Shown: positions 27,826 through 36,466, numbered from the stretch's first letter. The stretch: DNA of 64,000 nucleotides from Sphingomonadales bacterium Ga0077557 (GCA_001464615.1 LNFI01000032.1:124001-188000), one strand, 5' to 3'. Notes: a model not told the origin generated them from the sequence alone. Translations and numbers: made by a program.

Positions 27826-28463
27826 TTCACCGTGATAGTGCGCCCTGATTGCCCGGGGAACCCTAGGAACAGCGCGCGCGTCAATTTGTTGATCATCACA
27901 TTGGGCTGGGCGTCCTTCGCTCTGGCGTTCACTTCCATCAATGCGCGCCCTTCCCAGATCGCCCCGCCATCGATCCGGCGGCGGATCTGGACGAACAATT
28001 CGGTCATGTAAAAGGTCCGCGTTGCCCGCTTGCCAACGCCAAAGCCAACCCCAATTCCGCCCCCGACACTGCCGCCAAAGCCGCCACCGCCCAGGCCGAT
28101 CTGCACCGGTTTGTTGGGCGCGGTTTCGTCGCGACTTTCGCGCTTGACCGTGACGGTCGCGAGGAGAGGGGCGGCTGCATCGGTGCTGGCGCCGTTGGCG
28201 TCCATGACCGGGCGCGCAAAGCCAAGCCGCTCCAGCTCGGCGGCGACGGCTGTCGCAAATTGCTGCTGCTCCAGGCTTTGCGGATCATTGCCAACGCCAC
28301 TCTGGATGGCAATCGGGGCCGGGGTAATCGGCGTGCCCAGGTGAAATCGTGTTACTCTAACCGGTGTACCCGCTGCCGCCGGCGCGATCGGCATGGCCAG
28401 CGCGATGGCCAGGAAGCCGGCGCTTAAGGCGGTGGGCAGGGTCGCAAATGTCATCAGTCGCAT
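27822..28463 (-). CDS. DUF4136-like exported protein
   Basis: This 213-residue protein has an N-terminal signal sequence (hydrophobic stretch ending APAAAG). Its body resembles DUF4136 proteins: PVRVTRFH near the start, [20 protein letters not shown], a Gly-rich loop and a C-terminal [19 protein letters not shown]. These proteins are envelope-associated and of unknown function. I prefer the start at 28463; a start 12 codons upstream is possible. The first cysteine needed for a lipoprotein is absent, so it is probably periplasmic. It is coupled to the M14 peptidase by a 4-base overlap. Confidence 0.7.
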   Translation of the reverse strand: MRLMTFATLPTALSAGFLAIALAMPIAPAAAGTPVRVTRFHLGTPITPAPIAIQSGVGNDPQSLEQQQFATAVAAELERLGFARPVMDANGASTDAAAPLLATVTVKRESRDETAPNKPVQIGLGGGGFGGSVGGGIGVGFGVGKRATRTFYMTELFVQIRRRIDGGAIWEGRALMEVNARAKDAQPNVMINKLTRALFLGFPGQSGRTITVK

Positions 28464-28551
28464 ATCAGGCTCCAGCATCCCCGGTTGATTGTTGGTCAAC
28501 GCCCCAGCGTGGATATGGGGTGCAATTGGGGCAGTAACGAGACCAGATCGC

Positions 28552-28577
28552 TTGACTTGGTGCCACCCGGCCTATAG
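28552..28577 (+). promoter_or_regulatory. candidate promoter of rpmJ
   Basis: TTGACT at 28552-28557 is followed 14 bases later by CTATAG at 28572-28577. This fits the alphaproteobacterial housekeeping pattern (TTGAC, then CTANAW) and lies 48 bases before the rpmJ start codon. Confidence 0.5.
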
Positions 28578-28624
28578 GCGCAGCCGCTTTCCAGCATCCA
28601 AGCATTACGAGAAGCGAATCGATC

Positions 28625-28750
28625 ATGAAGATCCGCAATAGCCTGAAGTCGCTCAAGGGCCGCCACCGCGACAACCGCGTGATCCGTCGCCGTGGCCGCA
28701 CCTATGTGATCAACAAGACCAACCGCCGGTTCAAGGCCCGCCAGGGCTGA
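28625..28750 (+). CDS. rpmJ: 50S ribosomal protein L36
   Basis: This 41-residue gene is shorter than usual gene-finding cut-offs but unmistakable. The product starts [18 protein letters not shown] and ends [10 protein letters not shown], strongly basic. It is the zinc-less L36 form typical of alphaproteobacteria: no Cys or CCCH zinc-ribbon ligands are present. L36 sits near the peptidyl-transferase centre of the large ribosomal subunit. A GAGAAG stretch precedes the ATG, and a promoter-like TTGACT...CTATAG lies upstream. It stands alone between divergent genes. Confidence 0.95.
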   Translation: MKIRNSLKSLKGRHRDNRVIRRRGRTYVINKTNRRFKARQG

Positions 28751-28856
28751 GGCAGCGGGTTAGCAACGCTAATCCGCGATTGGCCGAAGCCCGGCCGACG
28801 GCTCTCAAGCGCCAGTCGACGACACGGAATTTATCCCTGTGTCAGGCTTAGTGGCT

Positions 28857-29492
28857 ATGATGACCCAGCCGACCGCCGTCATTTTCGATGTCGGCAACGT
28901 CCTGTTTAATTGGAACCTCAGGTTCCTGTATGAGCGCCTGATCGAGGACGATCGGGCGCTCGACGCGTTTTTGCGCGATGTGATGACGATGGAATGGCAC
29001 CTGCAGCATGATGCCGGCCGGCCTTTCGCAGAAACCTCCGCTGAGCTGATCGCGCAGCACCCTGAACACGCAGCGCTCATCGCCGCCCTCGGCCCCCGCT
29101 TCAACGAAACGATTCGCGGAGAAGTCCCCGGCATGGCTGCGCTGGTTGCCGAGTTGCACGGAGCTGACGTGCCGCTCTTCGCGATCACCAATTTCTCCGG
29201 CGAATTCTGGCGCCCCTTCCGCGCTGCCCATGCCGCTTTTTTCGATCGGTTCCGTGATGTGGTGGTGTCAGGCGACGAAGGCCTGATGAAACCTGATCGC
29301 GCGATCTACGAGCTGGCGCTGGCGCGGTTCGGGTTGCGGGCGGAGGAGGCGTTTTTCGTGGACGACAACATCGTCAATGTCGAAGCGGCAGCAGCAATGG
29401 GGATCGCGGCGCATCATTTCTCTAATGCCAATCTCCTGCGGGAAGTACTTGCGGCGCAAGGACTGCTTGGGGATTGTGAGGTGTCGATGTAA
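28857..29492 (+). CDS. HAD superfamily hydrolase
   Basis: This 211-residue protein is a haloacid dehalogenase-type phosphatase. Motif I is IFDVGNVLFNWN, the variant in which the second Asp is replaced by Asn, as in haloacid dehalogenases and some phosphatases. Motif II is AITNFSGEFW (Thr/Asn). Motif III Lys lies in EGLMKPDRAIY, and motif IV is FFVDDNIVNVEAA. It sits in the cytosol; the substrate is unknown. I start it at the ATG at 28857, rejecting a GTG six codons upstream. It is followed after 25 bases by a toxin-antitoxin pair. Confidence 0.85.
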   Translation: MMTQPTAVIFDVGNVLFNWNLRFLYERLIEDDRALDAFLRDVMTMEWHLQHDAGRPFAETSAELIAQHPEHAALIAALGPRFNETIRGEVPGMAALVAELHGADVPLFAITNFSGEFWRPFRAAHAAFFDRFRDVVVSGDEGLMKPDRAIYELALARFGLRAEEAFFVDDNIVNVEAAAAMGIAAHHFSNANLLREVLAAQGLLGDCEVSM

Positions 29493-29517
29493 GCTGGTTG
29501 CAGAGGAGCGTATAGAG

Positions 29518-29835
29518 ATGGAAATCTCGGTTCGAGACTTTCAAGTGCAGGTACTCGAGGCACTGGCCGCAGCCGAACGGGGTGAGCGCGTCGCCATCAC
29601 ACGCGATGGTCAAGTGATAGCAGAGCTCAACTCGGCAAAGGGCAGTGCATCCGCTCGCAACTCTAGCGACCTTGGCGAAGCGCGTGAACGACTTGATATC
29701 GCCCGCACCGCTGCCGGGCTGGACAAGATCGTGCTGCATTCACCGCTTGATGAAATATGGCGACAACAGTTCGACGATCCCGCGTTTAGTCGCGCCGCGT
29801 TGGGATTGCCGAAAGATTGGACGCCTCCAGCGTAA
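29518..29835 (+). CDS. Phd/YefM-family antitoxin
   Basis: This 105-residue protein begins MEISVRDFQVQVLEALAAAE and contains GERVAITRDGQVIAEL, the N-terminal Phd/YefM DNA-binding fold of type II antitoxins. The C-terminal part (LDEIWRQQFDDPAF) would wrap the toxin. A GAGGAG ribosome-binding site precedes the ATG by ten bases. Its TAA stop shares a base with the ATG of the following PIN toxin, the usual tight coupling. Antitoxins of this kind bind their own promoter with the toxin. Confidence 0.85.
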   Translation: MEISVRDFQVQVLEALAAAERGERVAITRDGQVIAELNSAKGSASARNSSDLGEARERLDIARTAAGLDKIVLHSPLDEIWRQQFDDPAFSRAALGLPKDWTPPA

Positions 29836-30233
29836 TGAGGCTTTTGATCGACACGCATTTTGTTGTCTGGATGGCGCTCGAGCCTGACCGCCTGTCCGAG
29901 GCCGAACTCCAGCTGTGCTTCTCGCCTGAGAACGATACATTCGTTTCAGCGGTATCGATATGGGAGATAAGGCTAAAATTCTATAAATTTCGCCATAGGA
30001 CGGATGCGGGCTTCCTCTCCCCAGCAGGGGCGATCAACCTATGCGTCGGTGCGGGTCTTCAGATCGTGCCTTTATCCGCAGAAACATGTGCTTGGGTGAT
30101 TGAGCCTGCACCGGCTCATAAGGATCCATTCGATGAAATACTTCTGGCGCAAGCCGCAGCAATGGGCGCACGTCTGCTGACTCGCGACATTCAATTGCTC
30201 GCGCATCCACTTGCCATTTCAGCTTATTCCTAG
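29835..30233 (+). CDS. PIN-domain toxin (VapC-like)
   Basis: This 132-residue protein starts MRLLIDTHFVVWMAL, the first acidic PIN motif (Asp6). It continues with FVSAVSIWEI (Ser/Glu motif), HKDPFDEILLAQA (Asp) and LLTRDIQLL (Asp). The set of acidic residues is complete, so it should be an active metal-dependent RNase. PIN toxins paired with Phd-type antitoxins cleave RNA and stop growth when the antitoxin is lost. The gene overlaps the antitoxin stop by one base. Its own stop codon coincides with the stop of an antisense pyk remnant. Confidence 0.88.
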   Translation: MRLLIDTHFVVWMALEPDRLSEAELQLCFSPENDTFVSAVSIWEIRLKFYKFRHRTDAGFLSPAGAINLCVGAGLQIVPLSAETCAWVIEPAPAHKDPFDEILLAQAAAMGARLLTRDIQLLAHPLAISAYS

Positions 30234-30310
30234 CTCTCGTTTAACTCATCACCAATGAGTTGCACCACGCGCAACAAATTGACCGGTCCCGGCGTGTAGA
30301 GGAGGATGCC
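30230..30310 (-). pseudogene. diverged remnant of the 3' end of a pyruvate kinase gene
   Basis: Read on the minus strand, this stretch encodes TPGPVNLLRVVQLIGDEL followed by Asn-Glu-Ser and a TAG stop. The intact Pyk at 34569-36026 ends with TPGSTNVLHVVRIIGDEL plus a few residues. By hand alignment about 43 of 53 bases match between 30242-30294 and 34589-34641, in the same orientation. No upstream part of a kinase is present, so this is a fragment, not a gene. The two copies form a direct repeat flanking the 30324-34396 operon. Confidence 0.8.
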
Positions 30311-30323
30311 GGTCGCCCCGAGT

Positions 30324-31574
30324 TTATCTGGCTGTGTCTGCCACCCGCCCGCCGGGTGACAGAAAAGCGACGGCGGCACCGATCGTCAGCGCAGCGATGC
30401 CATAGCCTGCATGGCCAAGCAGCATGTCGATGCCCTGTGCGAAAGGATTGGCGTAACCAACCAAGCGTTCAACAAGCCAGGCAATCGCCGCCAGACCGGC
30501 AACCAAAGCGCTGATCGATCGGCACGCCGGGTAAAGGCGGGTTCGGGAGAGCATCAGCAGCGATGGCATGGCCGCGAGCACAACGAGCAACTGTACCGCT
30601 TCAATGCCCAGATTGAACCCAAGGATCGACAGCGCCTTTTCCTGAATATCCAGACCGAATCGGGCGACGACGGTTGCAAAGGCCAGCCCGTGAACCAGGC
30701 CGAATCCCGCCGCCACAATCGGCTCATGCCCTGGGAATAGCGGTCGCCATGCATGGATCGCCGAAATCAGAATCGATAGCGCAATCGCGATTTCGACGGG
30801 TTGTGGGGGCAAATGCCAATCGAAAAACGCGGCGCCGATCAGCGTCAGGCTGTGCCCGGCGGTAAAGGCGCTGACGATCTTGGTGATCTGCCAAAGCGCC
30901 ATGCGGATTGTCCGTGCGCCCCGCCAGACGCCGCCTGCCGCCAGCAGCGGTGCGGGCAGCAACAGGGCGAACAGGAATAGCAGATGATCATGGCCTTTCG
31001 CGATGTGGCGCATCCCCAGCGCAAAGGCTGCCTGAAAACCCTTCAAGCTGCTGGCTGTGCCGCGATCGATCACGAGCCGGTGCCGCGCGCCTTGCAGCGC
31101 CCCGAGCACCTGGCGCTCCTTGTCGAGTCTACCCCCAGCAAAATCGCTGCGTACGACAAACAACACGAAATGATTGGGCACGGTGTCGATGACCACCTGC
31201 CAGTCGATCGCCAGACGCCGCACCGTCACGCCCTGCGGCGGGATCAACCGGACGACCGCGTGCAGATCCGGCGGGCCGGCGATCTGCACGAATTCAATCC
31301 GATCAATCACCAGCCGCCACGGGCGACCCTGCGGCGTCGTCACCGCCATATGGCCGATCAGATAGGCCTTCGCCTTGGCCAGAGAATCAGGAGAATTGCG
31401 AACCGGGTTACCAGTGGCGAAGGCATATTCGCCTTGCGGGACGATGATGTCGGCAACGGCCTGTTGCTGGCCAAAATCTAGATTCACCTCTGAATTGGGC
31501 GTCAGATGCGCCTTCGCGTGGCTCGCGAGGATGAATAGCGCCGTCGCCATCATGATCAGCCGCAGCCACGACAT
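30324..31574 (-). CDS. HupE/UreJ-family membrane protein
   Basis: This 416-residue protein has a signal sequence (MSWLRLIMMATALFILASHA) and an N-terminal extracytoplasmic beta-rich region of about 170 residues. A C-terminal HupE/UreJ_2-type membrane domain follows, with motifs GMRHIAKGHDHLLFL, FTAGHSLTL and HGLAFATV; the conserved histidines suggest metal binding. Related HupE/UreJ proteins are nickel permeases or accessory proteins, but this longer form is uncharacterised. I start it at 31574, where its ATG overlaps the stop of the upstream TPR gene by one base; 51 further residues upstream would overlap that gene. It is the last gene of the four-gene operon. Confidence 0.8.
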   Translation of the reverse strand: MSWLRLIMMATALFILASHAKAHLTPNSEVNLDFGQQQAVADIIVPQGEYAFATGNPVRNSPDSLAKAKAYLIGHMAVTTPQGRPWRLVIDRIEFVQIAGPPDLHAVVRLIPPQGVTVRRLAIDWQVVIDTVPNHFVLFVVRSDFAGGRLDKERQVLGALQGARHRLVIDRGTASSLKGFQAAFALGMRHIAKGHDHLLFLFALLLPAPLLAAGGVWRGARTIRMALWQITKIVSAFTAGHSLTLIGAAFFDWHLPPQPVEIAIALSILISAIHAWRPLFPGHEPIVAAGFGLVHGLAFATVVARFGLDIQEKALSILGFNLGIEAVQLLVVLAAMPSLLMLSRTRLYPACRSISALVAGLAAIAWLVERLVGYANPFAQGIDMLLGHAGYGIAALTIGAAVAFLSPGGRVADTAR

Positions 31575-32938
31575 CAATGGTGGCCAAACCAGATGAGCGG
31601 GGCCGCCGGATCGAAGGCGCGCGGATTGATGGTCAGCGCGGCATCGCGCGCGGTAGCGCTGCGGTCGCCATCGCCCAGCATCGCATAAGCTTGCGACAGC
31701 GCGACATATTGCTGCGCTGTTCGCCACTCGGTGCGATTGAGTGCTTCGATCAGATCGCGGGCTTCGGCGGGGCGATTATTGGCCAGCAGCGCCCACCCAA
31801 GCATGGTGATCGAATCGCCATAGGGCCGCGCCACCATGTTTTGCCGCGCAAGCGTCAGGGCTGTGGCGGGATCGCCCAGCACCAGTTCGTGTTCCAAGGC
31901 ATGGCCATAGGCCGCCTCGGGCAATGATTTCAGCCGCTTTGCCCAAATTGCCTGTGATCGCGCCGCCCATTGCCGCGTAGCCGCACTATTTCCTTGAGCG
32001 CGGTATAATGCGGCCAGGGCGTCGATAACATCGGGTTGCGGCGATCGTGCGATGATCCGGCGATAGCCCTGCGCGGCCTGCGCCAGATGCCCCCGCAGCG
32101 CCCACATTTGCACCAGATGCGCCTCGGTCAACCAGTAGCCGGGAAACATCTGGTCCGCCTTACGGAACCAGGTTTCTGCCGCCGGCCAGTTGCCGCGCTC
32201 CAGGTCCACGACGCCGCTTTGCAGATAGACATTGGCCATGAATTGCGGGGTCCGCCGGTCGTTGATTGCTGCCGCCTGGGCAAAGCTCGCCATGGCATCA
32301 TCAAATCGCCCCGTCTTCTTTTGCCATTGGGCGATTCTGAACAGCGTACCGGGGCCATTGCTGATCTGCGCCGACGCCCGGTACAAGCCGATTGCCTTGG
32401 CATAGTCGCCCCTGAAAAAAGCAACATCGCCGCGCAGCGCCTTGGCTTCGGCAAGATCGCCAGGATCGGCAGGGACAGCGGCATGCTCCACCACGGCCAG
32501 ATCGGCACTGATTGGTGCCAGTCGATGCACGGTCAGGTTGTACACTGCATCGGTCAGCATCGGGCCGCTGCCGGCAATTGCCGCCGCCTTGCCTTTTGCC
32601 AGCGCCACCCCGGCGGTTGCGAGATCATCAAACGACGGCGCAAGCCGCGCCCGGCCCATCAGGGCGCGGGCATAGACCTCCTGATTGAGCCAATCCTGGC
32701 CGCGATAGGCAACGCGTTCTTCGCCAAGAGCAACGGCATTATTGGCTAGCAGCAAGGCGGCGGGAAAGTCCTTTGGCCCATAGCTCAGGTGCAGCCCATC
32801 GAGATTGATGGGCGGCGCACGAACGATCGTCATGCTGCTCCAGAACCAGGTTGCGCTTGCGACGATCAGCCCCGCTGTCATGACGGACAAAGGCAAGGCC
32901 CAGCCGCGAAATCCAGGCGCGCTCTTTGCTACCGGCAT
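31574..32938 (-). CDS. TPR-repeat protein anchored in the membrane
   Basis: This 454-residue protein has an N-terminal signal-anchor (about 12-35) and then tetratricopeptide repeats through most of its length (for example RGDYAKAIGLYRASAQISNG and GRFDDAMASFAQAAAIN). It should sit in the periplasm, tethered to the inner membrane, as a scaffold. The stop codon overlaps the HupE-like start by one base. It lies 76 bases after the DUF4331-like lipoprotein gene. The order DUF4331, DUF4331, TPR, HupE suggests the four proteins act together, but no function is known for the set. Confidence 0.78.
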   Translation of the reverse strand: MPVAKSAPGFRGWALPLSVMTAGLIVASATWFWSSMTIVRAPPINLDGLHLSYGPKDFPAALLLANNAVALGEERVAYRGQDWLNQEVYARALMGRARLAPSFDDLATAGVALAKGKAAAIAGSGPMLTDAVYNLTVHRLAPISADLAVVEHAAVPADPGDLAEAKALRGDVAFFRGDYAKAIGLYRASAQISNGPGTLFRIAQWQKKTGRFDDAMASFAQAAAINDRRTPQFMANVYLQSGVVDLERGNWPAAETWFRKADQMFPGYWLTEAHLVQMWALRGHLAQAAQGYRRIIARSPQPDVIDALAALYRAQGNSAATRQWAARSQAIWAKRLKSLPEAAYGHALEHELVLGDPATALTLARQNMVARPYGDSITMLGWALLANNRPAEARDLIEALNRTEWRTAQQYVALSQAYAMLGDGDRSATARDAALTINPRAFDPAAPLIWFGHH

Positions 32939-33014
32939 CTTGCCCCCTGCGATCGCCCAGATTCGCTCGCGCAGGGATCGACCGTCCCGCGATTATGTCC
33001 TTAATCGCCCATCG

Positions 33015-33725
33015 TCAGATGGGTGTTGCGCACGGCGTCAGTCCCAGTCGAACAAAATCATCAGCGAGCGATTCGGTCAGGCGGCCCAGCTGCAGCGCCA
33101 ATTCAGGGAAGTAGAGCAGCGCTGAATCATTTGAAGGATCGCCGTCATTGTAGGTATTCTTGGCCGCTGATCCGACCAGGGCCGTTGCGACTGCCGGCAT
33201 TCCCATCCGATCAACCCGCACAAAGGCGCTTTCGGGATCCGTCCGGAAATTGAAATTGACGCCTGCCGTGCCGCTGACCGGCGGTGATCCCTGCGCTGCT
33301 GCCAGGTAGGGGAAGCTGGATCGGAAAGGCACATCATTGGCTGCTGGATTGACGGGCAAGGAGGCCAGCGTGCCAGGCCCGTTGACCGAAAGCCTAAGGA
33401 AAATGACGTTCAGTGTCTGATCAATCACTGGATCGCTGAGTAGGCGACCATTGGGAAAGCCCGACGGCGTCGACAAATCCAGCGTTAGCGTGTCGGGGAT
33501 GATCAGATCACCAACAGTGCGGGTAGATCCCGGCAATGTCTGCGACAGGCAGGGCATGACATTGAACGTGGCGGGTGATTGCGTCGCGGTCGTACTCGCG
33601 GTGGCCGTTGGTGCCGACACGACGTTGATCGGCGAACTGCCCCCACCTTTGCTGCATGCCGCAAGCGTCGTGACAAGCGTTAAGGTGACGGCGGCGTTCA
33701 ACAGGCTAATTTTTCTGGCCATCAC
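33015..33725 (-). CDS. lipoprotein resembling the C-terminal part of DUF4331
   Basis: This 236-residue protein has a lipoprotein signal peptide with lipobox LAAC at Cys24, followed by a Ser/Thr/Ala linker. The body contains GFPNGRLLSDPVIDQTLNVIF, which resembles the C-terminal signature of DUF4331 proteins. Its ATG overlaps the stop of the upstream DUF4331 gene by 4 bases. Together the two genes look like one DUF4331 protein divided in two, the C-half having acquired its own lipid anchor. Function is unknown; identification is from motif memory. Confidence 0.65.
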   Translation of the reverse strand: MMARKISLLNAAVTLTLVTTLAACSKGGGSSPINVVSAPTATASTTATQSPATFNVMPCLSQTLPGSTRTVGDLIIPDTLTLDLSTPSGFPNGRLLSDPVIDQTLNVIFLRLSVNGPGTLASLPVNPAANDVPFRSSFPYLAAAQGSPPVSGTAGVNFNFRTDPESAFVRVDRMGMPAVATALVGSAAKNTYNDGDPSNDSALLYFPELALQLGRLTESLADDFVRLGLTPCATPI

Positions 33726-34396
33726 AGCTGCCCTCCGAACCGGGCCGTCGTTCCCCAGATCCCGATCGGATTGGTGCCATTGGCAATCCGATCCCTGGGG
33801 ATTTCGATGACAATTGCCGTCAGATTCTGGTTGGCGAAGAAGTTGCGCGTTGGCGAAAAGCTCAGCGTTCCAGTGCTCCGCGACGATCTGAACCCCTGCA
33901 GGTCGAAGAAAAACGGATCGTCGAACAAGCCAGCGCGAAGGGTAACGCCGTCACGCGTAAGGTTGGTTTCAACCGGCCCGGTGATCGTTCCCCCTGTGAC
34001 ACCCGGTAAACCAGTCACTTGAACGCCAAATTGATTGCTGCCTCTGGCACTGTCCTGGCCAAAGCGAATCTTGATCGGGATGGTCGGGACGAACTTGTTC
34101 GGCCCATTGGCGATGTTGATCGTGTAGAGAACATCGCGATCATAGAAGGCTGGCACGGATGTCGCTTGCGGCCCGGCAAAGGTCATCGCGACGATGACTG
34201 ATGTGGGCGTGTGCCATGTATAAACATCGGCGATATCGGCGGGGGTGTCAGGGGTAGCGTCCATGGCAGGATCGGTTCGCGGTGGCGGGTCGAGATGATC
34301 CGCTGCAGGCGCGAACTGCTGGGCCATCAGCAATGCCAGGGGGATGGCGAGCAACGTCGCACCGCCTGACCACAATATTTCCCGTTTTCGTTTCAT
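33722..34396 (-). CDS. DUF4331 family exported protein (N-terminal type)
   Basis: This 224-residue protein has an N-terminal signal/anchor segment (KREILWSGGATLLAIPLALL). It then has ADHLDPPPRTDPAMD and DTPADIADVYTWH, the opening signature of DUF4331 domains. These domains are beta-rich, extracytoplasmic and of unknown function. Here only the first part of the domain is present; the next gene appears to hold the rest. I chose the ATG at 34396 because the 61 residues encoded upstream look non-coding and reach into pyk. It heads the four-gene operon, whose promoter should lie at 34397-34568. Confidence 0.72.
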   Translation of the reverse strand: MKRKREILWSGGATLLAIPLALLMAQQFAPAADHLDPPPRTDPAMDATPDTPADIADVYTWHTPTSVIVAMTFAGPQATSVPAFYDRDVLYTINIANGPNKFVPTIPIKIRFGQDSARGSNQFGVQVTGLPGVTGGTITGPVETNLTRDGVTLRAGLFDDPFFFDLQGFRSSRSTGTLSFSPTRNFFANQNLTAIVIEIPRDRIANGTNPIGIWGTTARFGGQL

Positions 34397-34568
34397 CGCG
34401 AAATCTTCCGATTGGGATCGAGTCGAAAACAGCCCGAAAGGGCATATTGTATCAAAACGTGTCCGTTCCAATCTCCACGAGGAGGGTGCGATTGGCAAGT
34501 TGATTCTTGCCCAATTGGGGTGGCGCAGCATCGTAAACCGGGTTCGCAGAATCGCGGCAGAGCGGAGC

Positions 34569-36026
34569 CTATCCTCCATAGCCCTTCAACTCATCGCCAA
34601 TGATCCGCACCACGTGCAGCACATTGGTCGATCCCGGCGTCCGGAACGGCACGCCAGCGATAATGATCACGCGGTCGCCCGCCTTCGCCAGATGATGGCG
34701 TAGCGCCATGCGCTTGGCCTTGGCGACCATGGCTTCGAAGGATTCAACGTCCTTGGTGAACACCGCATGCGCCCCCCACAACAGGCCCAGCCGCCGCGCA
34801 GTCTCCTGCCGGGGGGTCAGCACCAGCAGCGGCACCGATGGTCGCTCACGCGCCACGCGCCGTGCGGTTGAGCCCGATGTCGTGAAGCAGATGATCGCCG
34901 CCGCTGATACGGTATGCGCGATATTCTTCGCTGCCTCGGCCAGCGCGTCTGCCGTGGTAGGATCGGGCAGGGTGACGGTGAAATGGACGCGGTCGCCGTG
35001 CATCGGATCGCGCTCGACCGCTTCGGCGATCGAGTTCATCATGGCGACCGATTCGACCGGCCAGGCGCCCGCAGCACTTTCCGCCGACAGCATGATCGCA
35101 TCTGCGCCGTCATACACCGCTGTCGCCACGTCAGACACTTCGGCGCGGGTCGGCGAGGGCGAGGTGATCATCGATTCAAGCATCTGCGTCGCCACGATCA
35201 CTGGCCGCCCAAGACGTCGCGATACCTCGACGATGCGTTTCTGCAGCGGCGGCACCGATTCGGGCGGGAGTTCGACGCCCAGATCGCCACGGGCGACCAT
35301 CACCCCGTCGCATTGCTCGACGATTTCCTCGAGCCGGTCGATCGCCGATGGCTTCTCGATCTTGGCGAGCAACGCCGCGCGCCCCTGGATCAGCAGCCGG
35401 GCCTCGGCAAGATCCTCGGGCCGCTGGACGAAACTCAGCGCGATCCAGTCGACTTTCTGGTCAAGCGCAAAGGCCAGGTCGCTGCGGTCCTTATCGGTCA
35501 GCGCCGCCATCGGCACGACAACATCGGGCACGTTCAGCCCCTTGTTGTTCGACAGCATGCCGCCAACCTCGATCCGGGTTTCGATCCAGTCGTCGCCATG
35601 ATCGGTGACGCGCAGCACCAACTTGCCATCGTCAAGCAGCAGGCGCGCGCCCGTCTCGATCGCCACGAAAATCTCGCGGTGGGGCAGCTCGACCCGAGTC
35701 GCGTCGCCTGGTGTCTTGTCGCGGTCGAGTCGGAAGGCCTTGCCGGTGATCAGCTCAACCTTGCCATCGGCAAATTTGCCAACCCGCAGTTTTGGCCCCT
35801 GCAGATCGGCGAGGATGGTCGACGAACGACCGGTGCGCTTTTCCAGGGCGCGTATCGCTTCGATCAGTTCGATCTTGGATGCCTGGTCGCCATGGCTCAT
35901 GTTGATTCGGAAAGCGTCGGCCCCGGCGCGGAACAGCTTCTCGATCATCTCGGGGGTATTGCTGGCGGGCCCCAACGTCGCGAGGATCCGCACCTTGCGC
36001 ATGCGGGGACTGGTTGCCTTGCTCAT
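34569..36026 (-). CDS. pyk: pyruvate kinase
   Basis: Pyk transfers phosphate from phosphoenolpyruvate to ADP, the last step of glycolysis. The 485-residue protein has the N-terminal RKVRILATLGPASNTPEMI, the PEP-binding NMSHG, the metal-binding segment VARGDLGVELP and the catalytic signature Lys in ALLAKIEKPSAI. All three domains are complete, ending IIGDELKGYGG. A diverged copy of its last 20 or so codons lies 4.3 kb downstream at 30230. That suggests the intervening operon was inserted at the pyk 3' end. Confidence 0.97.
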   Translation of the reverse strand: MSKATSPRMRKVRILATLGPASNTPEMIEKLFRAGADAFRINMSHGDQASKIELIEAIRALEKRTGRSSTILADLQGPKLRVGKFADGKVELITGKAFRLDRDKTPGDATRVELPHREIFVAIETGARLLLDDGKLVLRVTDHGDDWIETRIEVGGMLSNNKGLNVPDVVVPMAALTDKDRSDLAFALDQKVDWIALSFVQRPEDLAEARLLIQGRAALLAKIEKPSAIDRLEEIVEQCDGVMVARGDLGVELPPESVPPLQKRIVEVSRRLGRPVIVATQMLESMITSPSPTRAEVSDVATAVYDGADAIMLSAESAAGAWPVESVAMMNSIAEAVERDPMHGDRVHFTVTLPDPTTADALAEAAKNIAHTVSAAAIICFTTSGSTARRVARERPSVPLLVLTPRQETARRLGLLWGAHAVFTKDVESFEAMVAKAKRMALRHHLAKAGDRVIIIAGVPFRTPGSTNVLHVVRIIGDELKGYGG

Positions 36027-36098
36027 TGCGCATTCCTTCCGGCGTTGCCGAGACGGCTCTAGTCGCTATCTGCAAAGGATCAACCGAGGAGAATGGAA

Positions 36099-36407
36099 AT
36101 GGCTGCAATTGAGACTCTTGACGACGCCATTGCCGCGGCAGCGTTCCGGCGGCTGGTGATGCACCTGCGCCACCGCACCGATGCGCAGAATGTCGATCTG
36201 ATGGGACTGGCGGGGTTCTGTCGCAATTGCCTGGGCGATTGGGTGGCGGACGCTAGTGCTGAGCTGGGTGACGGTGCGATCGACAAGGCGGCGGGGCGCG
36301 CGCTCGTCTACGGTATGCCCTATGCGCAGTGGAAGGCCGCGCATCAGGGCGAAGCGACCCCCGAACAGCTGGCGCGCATGGCGGAGAGCGTGGCCAAAAA
36401 TGGTTGA
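36099..36407 (+). CDS. DUF1244 family protein
   Basis: This protein of about 102 residues matches the DUF1244 family: AAFRRLVMHLRHRTDAQNVD, LMGLAGFCRNCLGDW, and a C-terminal GMPYAQWKAAHQ. The CRNC pair may bind metal. The family is common in alphaproteobacteria; its role is unknown. A GAGGAG site lies eight or nine bases before the ATG at 36099; another ATG two codons earlier is too close to it. The gene is divergent from pyk with a short intergenic region, so it may share that control region. Confidence 0.85.
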   Translation: MAAIETLDDAIAAAAFRRLVMHLRHRTDAQNVDLMGLAGFCRNCLGDWVADASAELGDGAIDKAAGRALVYGMPYAQWKAAHQGEATPEQLARMAESVAKNG

Positions 36408-36466
36408 GCGTTGACGCGCGGGCGATCGGGTCTAGGTTCCCCGCAACAATGAAACCCAGGGGATGG

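Noticed and set aside
34914..36062. Plus-strand frame antisense to pyk
   Set aside because: pyk is complete on the other strand; the product here has no recognisable domain.
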